From: Elioraea tepida | Lineage (GTDB): Bacteria > Pseudomonadota > Alphaproteobacteria > Acetobacterales > Acetobacteraceae | Reading direction: 5' to 3' | DNA length: 64,000 nucleotides | Assembly (NCBI RefSeq): GCF_019203965.1 | Contig: NZ_CP076448.1 | Span: 372,001 to 436,000, forward strand | Shown here: positions 25,778-34,514 of the stretch, piece after piece | Numbering within the stretch: position 1 is the first letter of the stretch | Layout of the letters: the number at the start of each line of letters is the position of its first letter | Made by a program: the position numbers and the translations under genes | The notes under the pieces: generated by a model | Seen by the model: the letters and a program-made list of their open reading frames with translations, nothing else | Database searches by the model: none | What the model was told of the DNA's origin: nothing

Positions 25778-26785
25778 TCACTCCGCAGCGATCCTCTGTG
25801 CCGCGTACGCGGTGCGTTGCCGGCGCTTCGCGGCATTGGCGAGCGCCGCCTCGCGCACCCAGGCGCCCTCGGCGTGGGCGCGGCGGCGCGCCTCGAGTCG
25901 CTCGCGATTGCAGGGGCCGTGGCCCGCGAGCACGCGGCGGAACTCCTCCCAGTCGATCGCGCCGAAGCGCCAGTGGCCCGTCTCCGGGTCGAACCGGAGG
26001 TCCGGGTCGGGGAAGGTGAGGCCGAGATAGAGCCCCTGCGGCACGGTGGCATCGACGAACTTCTGGCGCAGCTCGTCGTTGGTGAAGCGCTTGATCTTCC
26101 AGCGCATCGATTGCGCCGTGTGCTGGCTCTCCGAATCCGGCGGGCCGAACATCATCAGCGCCGGCCACCACCAGCGGTTCAGCGCGTCCTGCGCCATCGC
26201 CTTCTGCTCGGGCGTGCCGCGGCAGAGCGTCAGCATAATCTCGTAGCCCTGGCGCTGGTGGAAGCTCTCTTCCTTGCAGATCCGGATCATCGCCCGCGCG
26301 TAGGGGCCGTAGGAGGTGCGGCAGAGCGGGATCTGGTTCATGATTGCAGCACCATCCACAAGCCAGCCGATCGCGCCGATATCGGCCCAGGTCAGCGTCG
26401 GGTAGTTGAAGATCGAGCTGTATTTCGCGGCGCCCGAGAGCAGCTGGTCGACCAGCTCCTCGCGCGTCACGCCGAGGGTCTCGGCGGCGGCGTAGAGATA
26501 GAGCCCGTGCCCGCCCTCGTCCTGGACCTTCGCGAGCAGCGCCGCCTTGCGACGGAGCGACGGCGCGCGGGTGATCCAGTTCCCCTCCGGCAGCATGCCC
26601 ACGATCTCGGAATGGGCGTGCTGGCTGATCTGCCGGATCAGCGTGCGCCGATAAGCTGCCGGCATCCAGTCATTCGGCTCGATCCGCTCCTCGGCGTCGA
26701 TCCGTTCCTGGAACCGGGCGAGCCGCCCCGGCTCCTCCGTGGCAACGGTCTCTGGCTCTGCCTGGTTAAGCGCCTGGGTGTACAT
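25778..26785 (-). CDS. paaA: Phenylacetyl-CoA epoxidase catalytic subunit PaaA
   Basis: Di-iron oxygenase subunit that adds one oxygen across the ring of phenylacetyl-CoA. 335 residues. Helical iron-binding segments include [35 protein letters not shown] (EGGH ligands) and [15 protein letters not shown] (the second ExxxH). First gene of paaABCDE with GAGGAGG before the ATG; expression is probably controlled at the palindromic promoter directly upstream. Confidence 0.95.
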   Translation of the reverse strand: MYTQALNQAEPETVATEEPGRLARFQERIDAEERIEPNDWMPAAYRRTLIRQISQHAHSEIVGMLPEGNWITRAPSLRRKAALLAKVQDEGGHGLYLYAAAETLGVTREELVDQLLSGAAKYSSIFNYPTLTWADIGAIGWLVDGAAIMNQIPLCRTSYGPYARAMIRICKEESFHQRQGYEIMLTLCRGTPEQKAMAQDALNRWWWPALMMFGPPDSESQHTAQSMRWKIKRFTNDELRQKFVDATVPQGLYLGLTFPDPDLRFDPETGHWRFGAIDWEEFRRVLAGHGPCNRERLEARRRAHAEGAWVREAALANAAKRRQRTAYAAQRIAAE

Positions 26786-26807
26786 CCGCCGCCTCCTCTC
26801 TGCGCCG

Positions 26808-26850
26808 ATGTATAACAGAAATTCGGCTACGGCGGCAAGTTCTGTAACGT
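26808..26850 (-). promoter_or_regulatory. Palindromic operator overlapping the likely paaA promoter
   Basis: In the 66-base gap between paaX and paaA, TAACAGAAATT (26813-26823) and AAGTTCTGTAA (26837-26847) form an inverted repeat with 11-base arms (two mismatches) and 13-base spacing. On the minus strand a TTGCCG / 18 bases / TATACA promoter falls within and between the arms, so a bound dimer would block polymerase. PaaX, encoded just upstream, is the obvious candidate. The motif differs from the enterobacterial PaaX site as I recall it. Confidence 0.55.
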
Positions 26851-26851
26851 A

Positions 26852-27730
26852 TCAGCTGTGGTCCTCGACAAGGTCGGCGAAGCGGGCGCGGAGTCCCGGA
26901 TCGGGCGACGGCAAGGGGCCGCTCTCTGCCCTGGCATGGGCATCGAGCCAGGCTTCTGAGGGATCGAGCAGGCGGCGCCACAGACGCGCGCACAGGGCGC
27001 GCGCCGCCGGCTGCGGCCAGCCGGCCGGCAGGAGGGCGGACGGAAGCAGGGGGTCGCGCAGCACCACACGGCGGTAGTCATGGATCAAGAGCACGCGGGC
27101 GACGAGGGCGGTCAGCGCCTCGGGCGCCGGGGCCGACGCCGCCGCGTCCCAGGTGGCGAGGAACTGCCGGTAGCGATCCGCCACCTCCTCGAGCGGCCAG
27201 GCGAGAGCGGCAAGCGCAGCGGCATCGCCGGGGTGTGGGGTTGCTCGCAGCCGCAGCGCGCCGGGCAGCAGCGGCGGTTGCGCGCCGGAAGGGGCGACGA
27301 ACACGCCCGGGGCAAGGCTGCCGAATCCCGCCGCCGCGAGGGCCTCCCGGGCGGTGTCACGGGCGCTGTCGCGGCCGAGCACGACGAGCTCGAGGGCGGG
27401 GTCGTGGCGCTCGGGTTGCGGGCCGTAGATCCGCTCGGTGGCGGCGGTGAAGGTCTCCGCTCCCTTGGTGGCGAGACGGTAAAAGCCAGAGCGGCCGATG
27501 CGCCGACGTTCGAGCCAGCCTTCGGCGGCGAGGCGTGAGACGGCGGTGCGAACCACGCCGCCACCAATTCCAAAGGCGGCCATGATGTTCAGGAGCGAGG
27601 CGAGGGCGAGCGAGCCGCCGCGCGGCGCGATCGCATCGCCGTAGAGCGTGATGATGAGGGAGCCGGTGCGGTGCGGGCCGGCGTGGAGGGCGGCGAGGCG
27701 GGGGGCGAGCCAGCGTGGCGGGTCGATCAC
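26852..27730 (-). CDS. paaX: PaaX-family transcriptional repressor
   Basis: About 292 residues. The N-terminal segment PHRTGSLIITLYGDAIAPRG followed by GIGGGVVRTAVSRLAAEGWL (recognition helix region) is the PaaX winged helix; the C-terminal domain includes LARRLWRR-like and LLPSALLPAGWP segments of the family. PaaX represses phenylacetate genes and releases DNA on binding phenylacetyl-CoA. I placed the start at the GTG 27730 to fit the family length; the frame stays open for 69 more codons and no ribosome site decides it. Same strand and directly upstream of paaA. Confidence 0.85.
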   Translation of the reverse strand: MIDPPRWLAPRLAALHAGPHRTGSLIITLYGDAIAPRGGSLALASLLNIMAAFGIGGGVVRTAVSRLAAEGWLERRRIGRSGFYRLATKGAETFTAATERIYGPQPERHDPALELVVLGRDSARDTAREALAAAGFGSLAPGVFVAPSGAQPPLLPGALRLRATPHPGDAAALAALAWPLEEVADRYRQFLATWDAAASAPAPEALTALVARVLLIHDYRRVVLRDPLLPSALLPAGWPQPAARALCARLWRRLLDPSEAWLDAHARAESGPLPSPDPGLRARFADLVEDHS

Positions 27731-28177
27731 GAGGGTGGCGGATGCCACGAGGCGTGGGGCGAGGGAAGGGTGCTCACAGGGCGAGGCGCGGGCCGCGCGG
27801 CCTCCCGTCGTCCTACCGTTGAAGCGCCAAGGCTTCTCTGGCACCGCGCAGCTGGACGGCCTCGCTCCCTCCCGTGGCTGGAGCACAGACGGCCCGGAAG
27901 CGTAGGGCGGTTTGCGGATTGCCTCCCGCCGTTCCACCGGGGCCGTCCCGCTGCCGATCCGTCGACGCCGTCAGGCGCGACGTCTCGGCGCTCGCGTCAG
28001 GGTCGAACTCTCGACGCCCGGGCGGCGAACGCCACGCTCAGTCTGGTTGGCCGCCCGGGCACCCCGCAGACGCCGGCCCACGACGCTGCGCCCTGCGCCC
28101 CGCGCGCGGCCGCTCCTTCTGTGTCCAAGGAGGGCGGTCCTTCCGCGCGCGCTGCCGCCAATGGCCTCTCCCGGCGC
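27731..28177. other. Intergenic region between paaX and a chemoreceptor gene
   Basis: About 450 bases, GC-rich, no convincing gene on either strand. A short stem, CTCCTT (28113-28118) with AAGGAG (28127-28132), lies about 45 bases downstream of the chemoreceptor stop but lacks a T-run. The paaX promoter should lie here; I could not pick out convincing -35/-10 boxes or a copy of the paaA palindrome. Confidence 0.55.
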
Positions 28178-29863
28178 TCAGGCGGCCTTCACCGTGCCGA
28201 TGAACGAGGCCACCTCCCGGCGGAGCCGCTCGGCATTGGCGGAGAGCTCCGACGCCGCCTTGCGCATCTCGCCGGTCGACCGGCCGGTATCGTCGGCCAC
28301 GCGCTGCACGGCGCCGATGCTCGAGGAGACAACGCTCGTTCCCTGCGCCGCCTGCTGCACGTTGCGCGCGATCTCGGCGGTCGCCGCGCCCTGCTCCTCG
28401 ACGGCGGCCGCGATCGAGGCGGCGACCGCGCTCATCCGCTCGATCGCCGCACCTATCGCGCGGATCGCCTCGACCGAGCGTGACGTCTCCAGCTGCACCG
28501 AGCCGATCTGGGCGGCGATCTCGTCGGTCGCCTTCGCCGTCTGGGCGGCGAGGTTCTTCACCTCGGAGGCGACCACGGCGAAGCCCTTCCCGGCCTCTCC
28601 GGCGCGCGCCGCCTCGATCGTCGCGTTGAGCGCGAGCAGGTTCGTCTGGCCGGCGATGTCGTTGATCAGCCGCACCACCTCGCCGATCTTCTGCGCCGAT
28701 GCGGCGAGCGCTTCCACCGTTGCGTTGGTGCGCGCCGCTTCGGCCGACGCTTCTTGCGCCACGCGCGTGCTCTCCGTTGCCTGGCGGGTGATCTCGCCGA
28801 TCGAGGCGGCGAGTTCCTCTGCGGCGGCCGCGACCGTCTGCACATTGGCCGATGCCTGCTCGGCCGCGGCCGCGACGGCGGTGGTCTGCCGGAGGGTATC
28901 ATCGACCCCCGTGGCAAGGCTGGTCGCGGTCGCCTCCATCTCGGTGGCGGCCGAAGCCACGGCCTCGATAACCGTGCCGGCCTCGGCCTCGAACCGTGCG
29001 ACGGCTTCGGCGATGCGCGCCGCCCGCGCCGCCTTGGCCTCGGCTTCGGCACGCTCGCGCGCCTCCGCCTCGCGCGTGCGGACGATCAGGTCGCGGAACG
29101 TTTCGATCGCGCGGGCGAGATCGCCGATCTCGTCCTTGCGGTCGAGGCCCTGGATCGGCGCGGCCGTGTCGCCGTCCATCAAGGCGCGCAGCCGCGCGAT
29201 CGCGCTGCTGAGCGGGCTTGCGAGCCCGCGCAGGCCGATCAGCCACACGAGGAGCGCGGCGAGCCCGAGCGTGGCGGCGACAAAGACGAGCGTGACGAGG
29301 TGCGTCGTGGCGGCATCCGCGCGTGCCTCCTCCGCCATCTCGTCAACCAGGCGCGAGGCCACTGCGTCGAGCTCGTCGGTGAGGCGATCAACCGCCTCGA
29401 ACGCGGGCAGGTTCTGGGCCAGAGCGGCGAGGGCCGCGACACCGTCTCCGCGCTGGGCAGCGGCAAGCGTCCTCTCCACCGCGCCGAGATAGGCCTCCGC
29501 CGCTGGCATCAGGCGCTCGAGCACCGCGCGGCGCTGTTCGTCCGCAACGGCCGCCACGGCCTGGTAGGAGGCGCGGAACTTCTGCACCTCCTCGGCGATG
29601 CGGCGGCGTGCCTCGGCCACGACCTCGGGGCGTGGGTCGGCGGCCACCTGGTTCTCCCGACGCCGGATCTGGACCATGTTGGCGTTCATACGGGCCGCGC
29701 GCTCCGCACTATGCCCGGCGTCTTTGACGGCTTCTATCGATGCGGTCAGCGACGAGACGGCCCACAGGGTCGAGAGACCGAAGGCCATCAGCACGATGGC
29801 GAACGCGCCGCCGAGCAGAGCCATCTTGGTCACGATCTTCACATTCTTGAACAGTGTGTACAT
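28178..29863 (-). CDS. Methyl-accepting chemotaxis protein
   Basis: Membrane chemoreceptor, 561 residues. Helix 1 (~13-38), a periplasmic helical domain of ~150 residues rich in Ala/Arg, helix 2 ([20 protein letters not shown], ~188-207), a HAMP domain (to ~265, with [16 protein letters not shown]), and the cytoplasmic signalling rod with the hairpin tip [20 protein letters not shown] and [15 protein letters not shown]. There is no CheR-docking pentapeptide at the C-terminus. GGAGG precedes the ATG. It is isolated from che genes; its ligand is unknown, but the paa cluster next door makes an aromatic acid possible. Confidence 0.92.
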   Translation of the reverse strand: MYTLFKNVKIVTKMALLGGAFAIVLMAFGLSTLWAVSSLTASIEAVKDAGHSAERAARMNANMVQIRRRENQVAADPRPEVVAEARRRIAEEVQKFRASYQAVAAVADEQRRAVLERLMPAAEAYLGAVERTLAAAQRGDGVAALAALAQNLPAFEAVDRLTDELDAVASRLVDEMAEEARADAATTHLVTLVFVAATLGLAALLVWLIGLRGLASPLSSAIARLRALMDGDTAAPIQGLDRKDEIGDLARAIETFRDLIVRTREAEARERAEAEAKAARAARIAEAVARFEAEAGTVIEAVASAATEMEATATSLATGVDDTLRQTTAVAAAAEQASANVQTVAAAAEELAASIGEITRQATESTRVAQEASAEAARTNATVEALAASAQKIGEVVRLINDIAGQTNLLALNATIEAARAGEAGKGFAVVASEVKNLAAQTAKATDEIAAQIGSVQLETSRSVEAIRAIGAAIERMSAVAASIAAAVEEQGAATAEIARNVQQAAQGTSVVSSSIGAVQRVADDTGRSTGEMRKAASELSANAERLRREVASFIGTVKAA

Positions 29864-30136
29864 GTCAGCCTCCGCTCAACCGGCCAATGCCGGCCCCTGT
29901 TCCCTAAGACTGACGCGGGTGAAGCAACCGTTACGTTCAGCGGAAAATCTGGCCCCAGCGGAGGCTCCGGCTCGACCCAACCACCGGAGGGGGACACGAG
30001 CCGCTGGCGGTAAACGCGCTCCGGCGAACGTGAGCGAGGCTCGCGGGCGACGGATGTCGCTCTCCGCCCCCGGTCGGGCGGCACTTCCCGCTCGCGTTCG
30101 ACGTCTTAATCTTTCGAAGTGGTCGGCCGGGCTGGA

Positions 30137-30211
30137 TGGAGCGGGCGAAGGGATTCGAACCCTCGACCCCAACCTTGGCAAGGTTGTGCTCTACCCCTGA
30201 GCTACGCCCGC
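30137..30211 (-). tRNA. tRNA-Gly (GCC)
   Basis: 75 bases including an encoded CCA. Minus-strand sequence begins GCGGGCGTAGCTCAGGGGTA, the anticodon loop is TTGCCAA with GCC at 30177-30179, and the T arm is GGGTTCGAATCCC. The 7-bp acceptor stem pairs perfectly, with discriminator T. No inserted element is visible at its 3' end. Confidence 0.97.
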
Positions 30212-30415
30212 GCTCCGATGTCGAGGTGCAAACGTTCCCTCAAGAGGCCCGCGACTATACGCACGGTCGCGGCGTTTGCAACCCACCGCCCCTTGCCGGC
30301 GCGAGGCCGCCCCGCCGCCCCCGCTCTTGCCGGCAAGCCGGTCGGCACCTAGCGTGCAGGGCAATCGCGGCAGCACGCAGGCCAGCCACCGCTCCGCCAC
30401 GGGAGAGACGACGCC

Positions 30416-31843
30416 ATGTACACCACCCTCGAGATGCTGATCGACGGCAGGTTCGGCCGCTTCGGCAGCACGGTCGCCGAACCGGTTCTCAACCCCGCAA
30501 CGGAGCAGCCGCTCGCCGAGCTCCCCCACGCCTCGCGTGACGACCTCGAGGCGGCCGTGGCCGCCGCGGAGCGCGGCTTCGCCGTCTGGAAGGCGACCTC
30601 GGCCTACGAGCGCTGCCGCATCATGCGCAAGGCGGCCGATCTGATGCGCTCGCGGCTCGAGGCGATCGCGACCGTGCTGACGCTCGAGCAGGGCAAGGTG
30701 ATCGCCGAGGCGAGGGCGGAGGTCGCGACCTCGATCGACATTCTCGAGTGGTATGCGGAGGAAGGGCGACGCGCCTATGGGCGGATCGTTCCGGGCCGCG
30801 TCGCCGGGGTCAGGCAGATGGTGCTCAAGGAGCCGGTGGGAATCGTCGCCGCCTTCACGCCCTGGAACTTCCCGGCGCTGACGCCGATGCGGAAGATCGC
30901 CGGTGCGCTCGGCGCCGGGTGTTCGATCATTCTCAAGGCCTCGGAGGAGACGCCTGGCACGGCCGTCGAGATCGCGCGCTGCCTGCAGGAGGCGGGGCTC
31001 CCGCCAGGGGTGCTGAACCTGGTCTTCGGCGTTCCGGCCGAGGTGTCCGCCCATCTCATCTCCCACCCGAAGGTCCGAAAGGTCTCCTTCACCGGCTCAA
31101 CGGCCGTGGGCAAGCAGCTTGCGAAGATGGCGGCTGAGACGATGAAGCGCACGACCATGGAGCTCGGCGGTCATGCTCCGGTGATCGTGTTCGACGACGT
31201 GGATGTCGAGGCGGTCGCGAAGGTCGCGGCCGCCGGCAAGTACCGAAACGCCGGCCAGGTCTGCATCTCGCCCACGCGGTTCTTCGTGCACGAGAGCCGC
31301 TATGGGGCGTTCCTCAAGTGCTTCACCGAGATCGCCTCAAGCCTCAAGCTCGGAGACGGGCTCGACCCCACGACGCAGATGGGGCCGATGGCGAACGCCC
31401 GCCGGCTCGAGGCGATGGACATGTTCGTCGCCGACGCGAAGGCGAGGGGGGCGACGGTCACGACCGGGGGCGAACGACCGGCCAACCAGGGGTTCTTCTA
31501 CAAACCCACGGTGCTCGCCGATGTGCCGCCTGAGGCGAAGGTGATGCACGAGGAGCCGTTCGGGCCGATCGCGCCGATCGTTCCCTTCAGGAACTTCGAC
31601 GAGGTTGTCGAGCGCGCCAACGGCGTGGCCTACGGGCTTGCGGCCTATGCCTTCACCAACGACGAGAAGCGCGCAACCGCGATCGCCGATGCCCTGCAGT
31701 GGGGCATGGTGGGGATCAACAGCCTCGCCGTGTCGACGCCCGAGACGCCGTTCGGCGGGATCAAGGACAGCGGCCACGGGAGCGAAGGCGGAATCGAGGG
31801 GCTCGAGGCCTATCTCAACGTGAAGTTCGTCTCCCAGGCCTGA
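30416..31843 (+). CDS. NAD(P)-dependent aldehyde dehydrogenase, succinate-semialdehyde dehydrogenase-like
   Basis: 475 residues. ALDH hallmarks: FTPWNFPALTPMRKIAGALG (~145-164), GSTAVGKQLAKMA for the cofactor, catalytic Glu in TMELGGHAPVIVFDDVD (~246-262) and catalytic Cys in NAGQVCISPTRFFV (~280-293), then KVMHEEPFGPI and PFGGIKDSGHGSEGG. It matches the GabD/2-oxoglutarate-semialdehyde group more than acetaldehyde or betaine types; the true substrate is not certain. Monocistronic, with GGGAGAG before the ATG, followed by a long palindromic hairpin. Confidence 0.82.
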   Translation: MYTTLEMLIDGRFGRFGSTVAEPVLNPATEQPLAELPHASRDDLEAAVAAAERGFAVWKATSAYERCRIMRKAADLMRSRLEAIATVLTLEQGKVIAEARAEVATSIDILEWYAEEGRRAYGRIVPGRVAGVRQMVLKEPVGIVAAFTPWNFPALTPMRKIAGALGAGCSIILKASEETPGTAVEIARCLQEAGLPPGVLNLVFGVPAEVSAHLISHPKVRKVSFTGSTAVGKQLAKMAAETMKRTTMELGGHAPVIVFDDVDVEAVAKVAAAGKYRNAGQVCISPTRFFVHESRYGAFLKCFTEIASSLKLGDGLDPTTQMGPMANARRLEAMDMFVADAKARGATVTTGGERPANQGFFYKPTVLADVPPEAKVMHEEPFGPIAPIVPFRNFDEVVERANGVAYGLAAYAFTNDEKRATAIADALQWGMVGINSLAVSTPETPFGGIKDSGHGSEGGIEGLEAYLNVKFVSQA

Positions 31844-31854
31844 GGGAACCGGGC

Positions 31855-31874
31855 GGGCGCGGCGCGCCGCGCCC
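31855..31874. terminator. 20-base perfect palindrome after the aldehyde dehydrogenase gene
   Basis: GGGCGCGGCGCGCCGCGCCC is fully self-complementary and sits between two convergent genes, 12 bases after one stop. It could fold on either transcript as a terminator-like structure. There is no T-run. The surrounding GAGGGAACCGGGCG string recurs after maiA (13517-13530). Confidence 0.45.
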
Positions 31875-31917
31875 GATCCGGCCGCAAGCCCACGCTCCGC
31901 TCCCCGGGGAGGTGCGG

Positions 31918-32499
31918 TCAGGCTGCCGCCTGGGCTGTGTTGTGCACGCGGTAGCGGCTCGGGTCGGTGATGCGCACGCCCTCGGGATTGTCGGGCGAGA
32001 ACTCGAACACCGGCCCCTCCCAGGCGTCGAAATCGATCACCCCATTCGGGTCATAGCGTTGCATGTCGCGCGCGGCGATCACGCGCGTGCCGCTGTGCAG
32101 CGCGAGCTCGCCGACGAAGCGCCGCCCGTCGCCCCAGGTGCCGCGGTTGTAGGAGGCCGTGTCGGCCGGCGCGCAGGCGAACAGCACGATCAGATCGACG
32201 AGGCCCCTCCAGGCACGGGTCAGGCCGACGTTGAACAGGTTGAGGCCCTCTCGCCCAAGCTGAAGCCCGAACCCTCCGTGTGCGACGGGCATGCACATCT
32301 GGTCGGAGAAGTTTCAGGTCGCCTCGAAGCCGTGGCAGAGGATGTGGAGCCGATTGAGACGCCGCCTCTCGCGCGCCCGCCGCGCGACGACGTCAATGAT
32401 CTCGCGGATCGGACGATTGGCGCCGACCTGGAGAACGACGGTGTCGTAGAGCGGTATGCCACCCGTGAGCCGCCGATCATGAACCACCATCGATGCCAT
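31918..32499 (-). pseudogene. Small protein gene interrupted by an in-frame TGA
   Basis: One continuous frame of 193 codons with a single internal TGA at 32314-32316. Upstream reads MASMVVHDRRLTGGIPLYDT...LNRLHILCHGFEAT; downstream continues NFSDQMCMPVAHGGFGLQLG, LVDLIVLFACAPADT and GTRVIAARDMQRYD. Both halves look protein-like and belong together: a HILCHG strand followed by a glycine-rich loop and an ACA strand is reminiscent of DUF4347/caspase-like folds. Most simply it is a nonsense-inactivated gene. A selenocysteine is unlikely without any selenoprotein context. Function unknown. Confidence 0.65.
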
Positions 32500-32793
32500 G
32501 GCAGGGCATTCCCCGGCAGCGATCGTTGCGATCTATCGCGAGATCGAGGGTAAACGATCCCGCAACGGACGGGCAAGCGGGCGGAGCGCTCGCTCCGCGG
32601 CGGCTCCGCCCCGGCCAGCCCGGCGCCATGCCCGCCGTTCCGGGGCAAGACGGGTCTCCTTGCGGCCACGCACCGATGCCGACTGCCCTGCCGACGCCGG
32701 AGCTGCGGTTCCGCCTCAGCGCCGCCCGCACCGTCACAAGCCGCGGCAAGCGGCAGGAGGTGGCGATCGGCCTGGATCGGGTAGAGTCGGCTC

Positions 32794-34164
32794 ATGGACA
32801 GAGCACGGCCCGCGCGTCGTGTTGCCGCCGTGATGCTCGCCGACCTCGCGGGCTACAGCCGCATGGTCGTGGAGGACGAGGTGGGAACGCTCGCACGGGT
32901 GGCGGCGGTGATGGCCTCCATCGCACGCCCCGCCATCGCCCGCCACGGGGGGCGCATGGTGAGGGGAACCGGCGACGGGTTCCTCGCCGAGTTTCCCTCA
33001 GCGGTCGAGGCGGTGGCCTGTGCCGCGGCGATCCAGGAGACGATGGCGGCAGAGGCGGCCCGAACCCCTCCCGGCCGGAAGCTTCTGTTCCGGAACGGCG
33101 TCAATCGCGGTGACATCATCGCCGGCGAGGACGGAGAGATCTTCGGCGACGGCGTCAATCTCGCCGCAAGGCTCGAGCCGCTCGCCGAACCGGGCGGCAT
33201 CGCCATCAGCGCGAAGGTGCATGCCGAGGTGAAGGGCAGGCAGCCGCTTGCGTGGATCGACGCCGGCGAGCGCGTGCTCAAGAACATTCCCGAGCCGGTT
33301 CGGGTGTTCTTCGCTCGGGGTGCGGGGGTGGCCGAGGCCGAACCGGCACCGAGGCCGCGCGCGCGGCTCGCGGTCCTGCCGTTTGCCGGTGCGAACGTTC
33401 TTGCTCCGGGCCTTTCCTGGCTCACGGCTGCGGCCGTCGCCCGGGCGCGCCGGCTCGCCGTCACCTCGACGGCCGAAGCGGAGGCCTTCGCGCGCGACCC
33501 GTCCTCGCTGCGCAGGCAGGCCGCCGCCGCCGGGCTGCGCGCCGTGCTCGAGGGCGAGGTTGTACGCACGGGCGATGCCGTCACCCTCTCCGCCCTGCTC
33601 GTCGATCCGCGCACGGGCAACCACCTCGCGGCCTTCCGCGAGACCTCGGACGCCGCCTCTCTCGCCGAGCTGCCGGGCCGGCTCGCCGCTGCGATCGCTG
33701 AGCGCGCAAACGAGGCCGACCCGCTTGCAAGCACCGTCCCGACCCGGAACCCGTTCGCCTTCGCGTCGCTTCTGCGCGCCCTCGGCTCGCGCGACCCAGA
33801 GGCCGCGATGGAGGCGCTCGAGGCGGCCATCGGCGAGGATCCCGGCTGCGCTCTCGCCCTTGCCCTACTCGCACATGCCCACGCCCTGCGCGCTGAGGTC
33901 GATCCCGTCAGCCTGCGCGACGCGGAAGCGCTCGCGACCCGCGCCCTGTCGCTCGACACCGTGAACGCGCGCACGCTGGCATGCGCTGCCGCCGCCCTTG
34001 CACGCGCCGGAAGCGATCGGGCGCAGCATGCCGCGGCGCTTGCCGCTTCGGTTGCGCAAGGGGACGGGGAGGCTCAGGCCGTGCTTCGTGCCGCAGGGCT
34101 TTTGGGCGGACAGGCCCAGGGACCAGGGGTCGCGGCTGCTCCCGACGATGTCGGCAATGCCTGA
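32794..34164 (+). CDS. Class III adenylate/guanylate cyclase
   Basis: 456 residues, cytoplasmic. The cyclase homology domain is at the N-terminus (~10-175): metal-binding Asp17 in MLADLAGYSRMV, the second Asp61 in RGTGDGFLAEF, then GVNRGDIIAGEDGEIFGDGVNLAARLE. After it come ARLAVLPFAG and a region resembling the FlgO/TolB-like module found in many Rhizobiales cyclases, with helical repeats to the end. The product is probably cAMP. It lies upstream of the LOV kinase genes in the same direction, but a 350-base gap separates them. Confidence 0.87.
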   Translation: MDRARPARRVAAVMLADLAGYSRMVVEDEVGTLARVAAVMASIARPAIARHGGRMVRGTGDGFLAEFPSAVEAVACAAAIQETMAAEAARTPPGRKLLFRNGVNRGDIIAGEDGEIFGDGVNLAARLEPLAEPGGIAISAKVHAEVKGRQPLAWIDAGERVLKNIPEPVRVFFARGAGVAEAEPAPRPRARLAVLPFAGANVLAPGLSWLTAAAVARARRLAVTSTAEAEAFARDPSSLRRQAAAAGLRAVLEGEVVRTGDAVTLSALLVDPRTGNHLAAFRETSDAASLAELPGRLAAAIAERANEADPLASTVPTRNPFAFASLLRALGSRDPEAAMEALEAAIGEDPGCALALALLAHAHALRAEVDPVSLRDAEALATRALSLDTVNARTLACAAAALARAGSDRAQHAAALAASVAQGDGEAQAVLRAAGLLGGQAQGPGVAAAPDDVGNA

Positions 34165-34514
34165 CCGGGTGTGGGTGGTCGGATGTGCTGTCGCTTCGGG
34201 ACCAGGGCCGATCGGTTTCGCGCGCGCGCCGGCGGTGCTGCCGCCGCAACGCATCGTCGCCTGCGCTGCTGTCGTTTCAGGCTCGACACGGACGGTTTCG
34301 CCGCGGTCGCTTTACGCCTCGCAGTTCCACTGAATAGCATCGGACCCGAGAGTCGCGGCCACGCTTCTGTGCCGGCTGCACCCCAAGCTCCTGGTTGCGT
34401 CTCCGCAGATCGCAGAGGAACACGCTTCCCTGACGCTTCGAGCGAAGGATTGACCGTGCAAAGCGAGGCTGTCGCTTCGCATTCGGGGCGCCTCACCGAC
34501 TGGATCGACCCACC
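34165..34514. other. Intergenic region upstream of the LOV kinase gene
   Basis: 350 bases between the cyclase stop and the LOV kinase start. A 115-codon frame is present, but its composition (Arg/Ala/Cys-rich, no motif) marks it as chance. The promoter of the LOV kinase-regulator-receptor unit should lie here; I see no clear consensus boxes. Confidence 0.5.

Noticed and set aside
29878-29903. GGAAC-N17-GGTT on the minus strand as an EcfG-type stress promoter of the chemoreceptor gene
   Set aside because: The -10 matches only three of four bases and the implied leader would start at the ribosome site; too weak without expression data.
32314-32316. In-frame TGA as selenocysteine
   Set aside because: No selenoprotein motif, no SECIS-like hairpin recognised directly downstream and no sel genes in the window.
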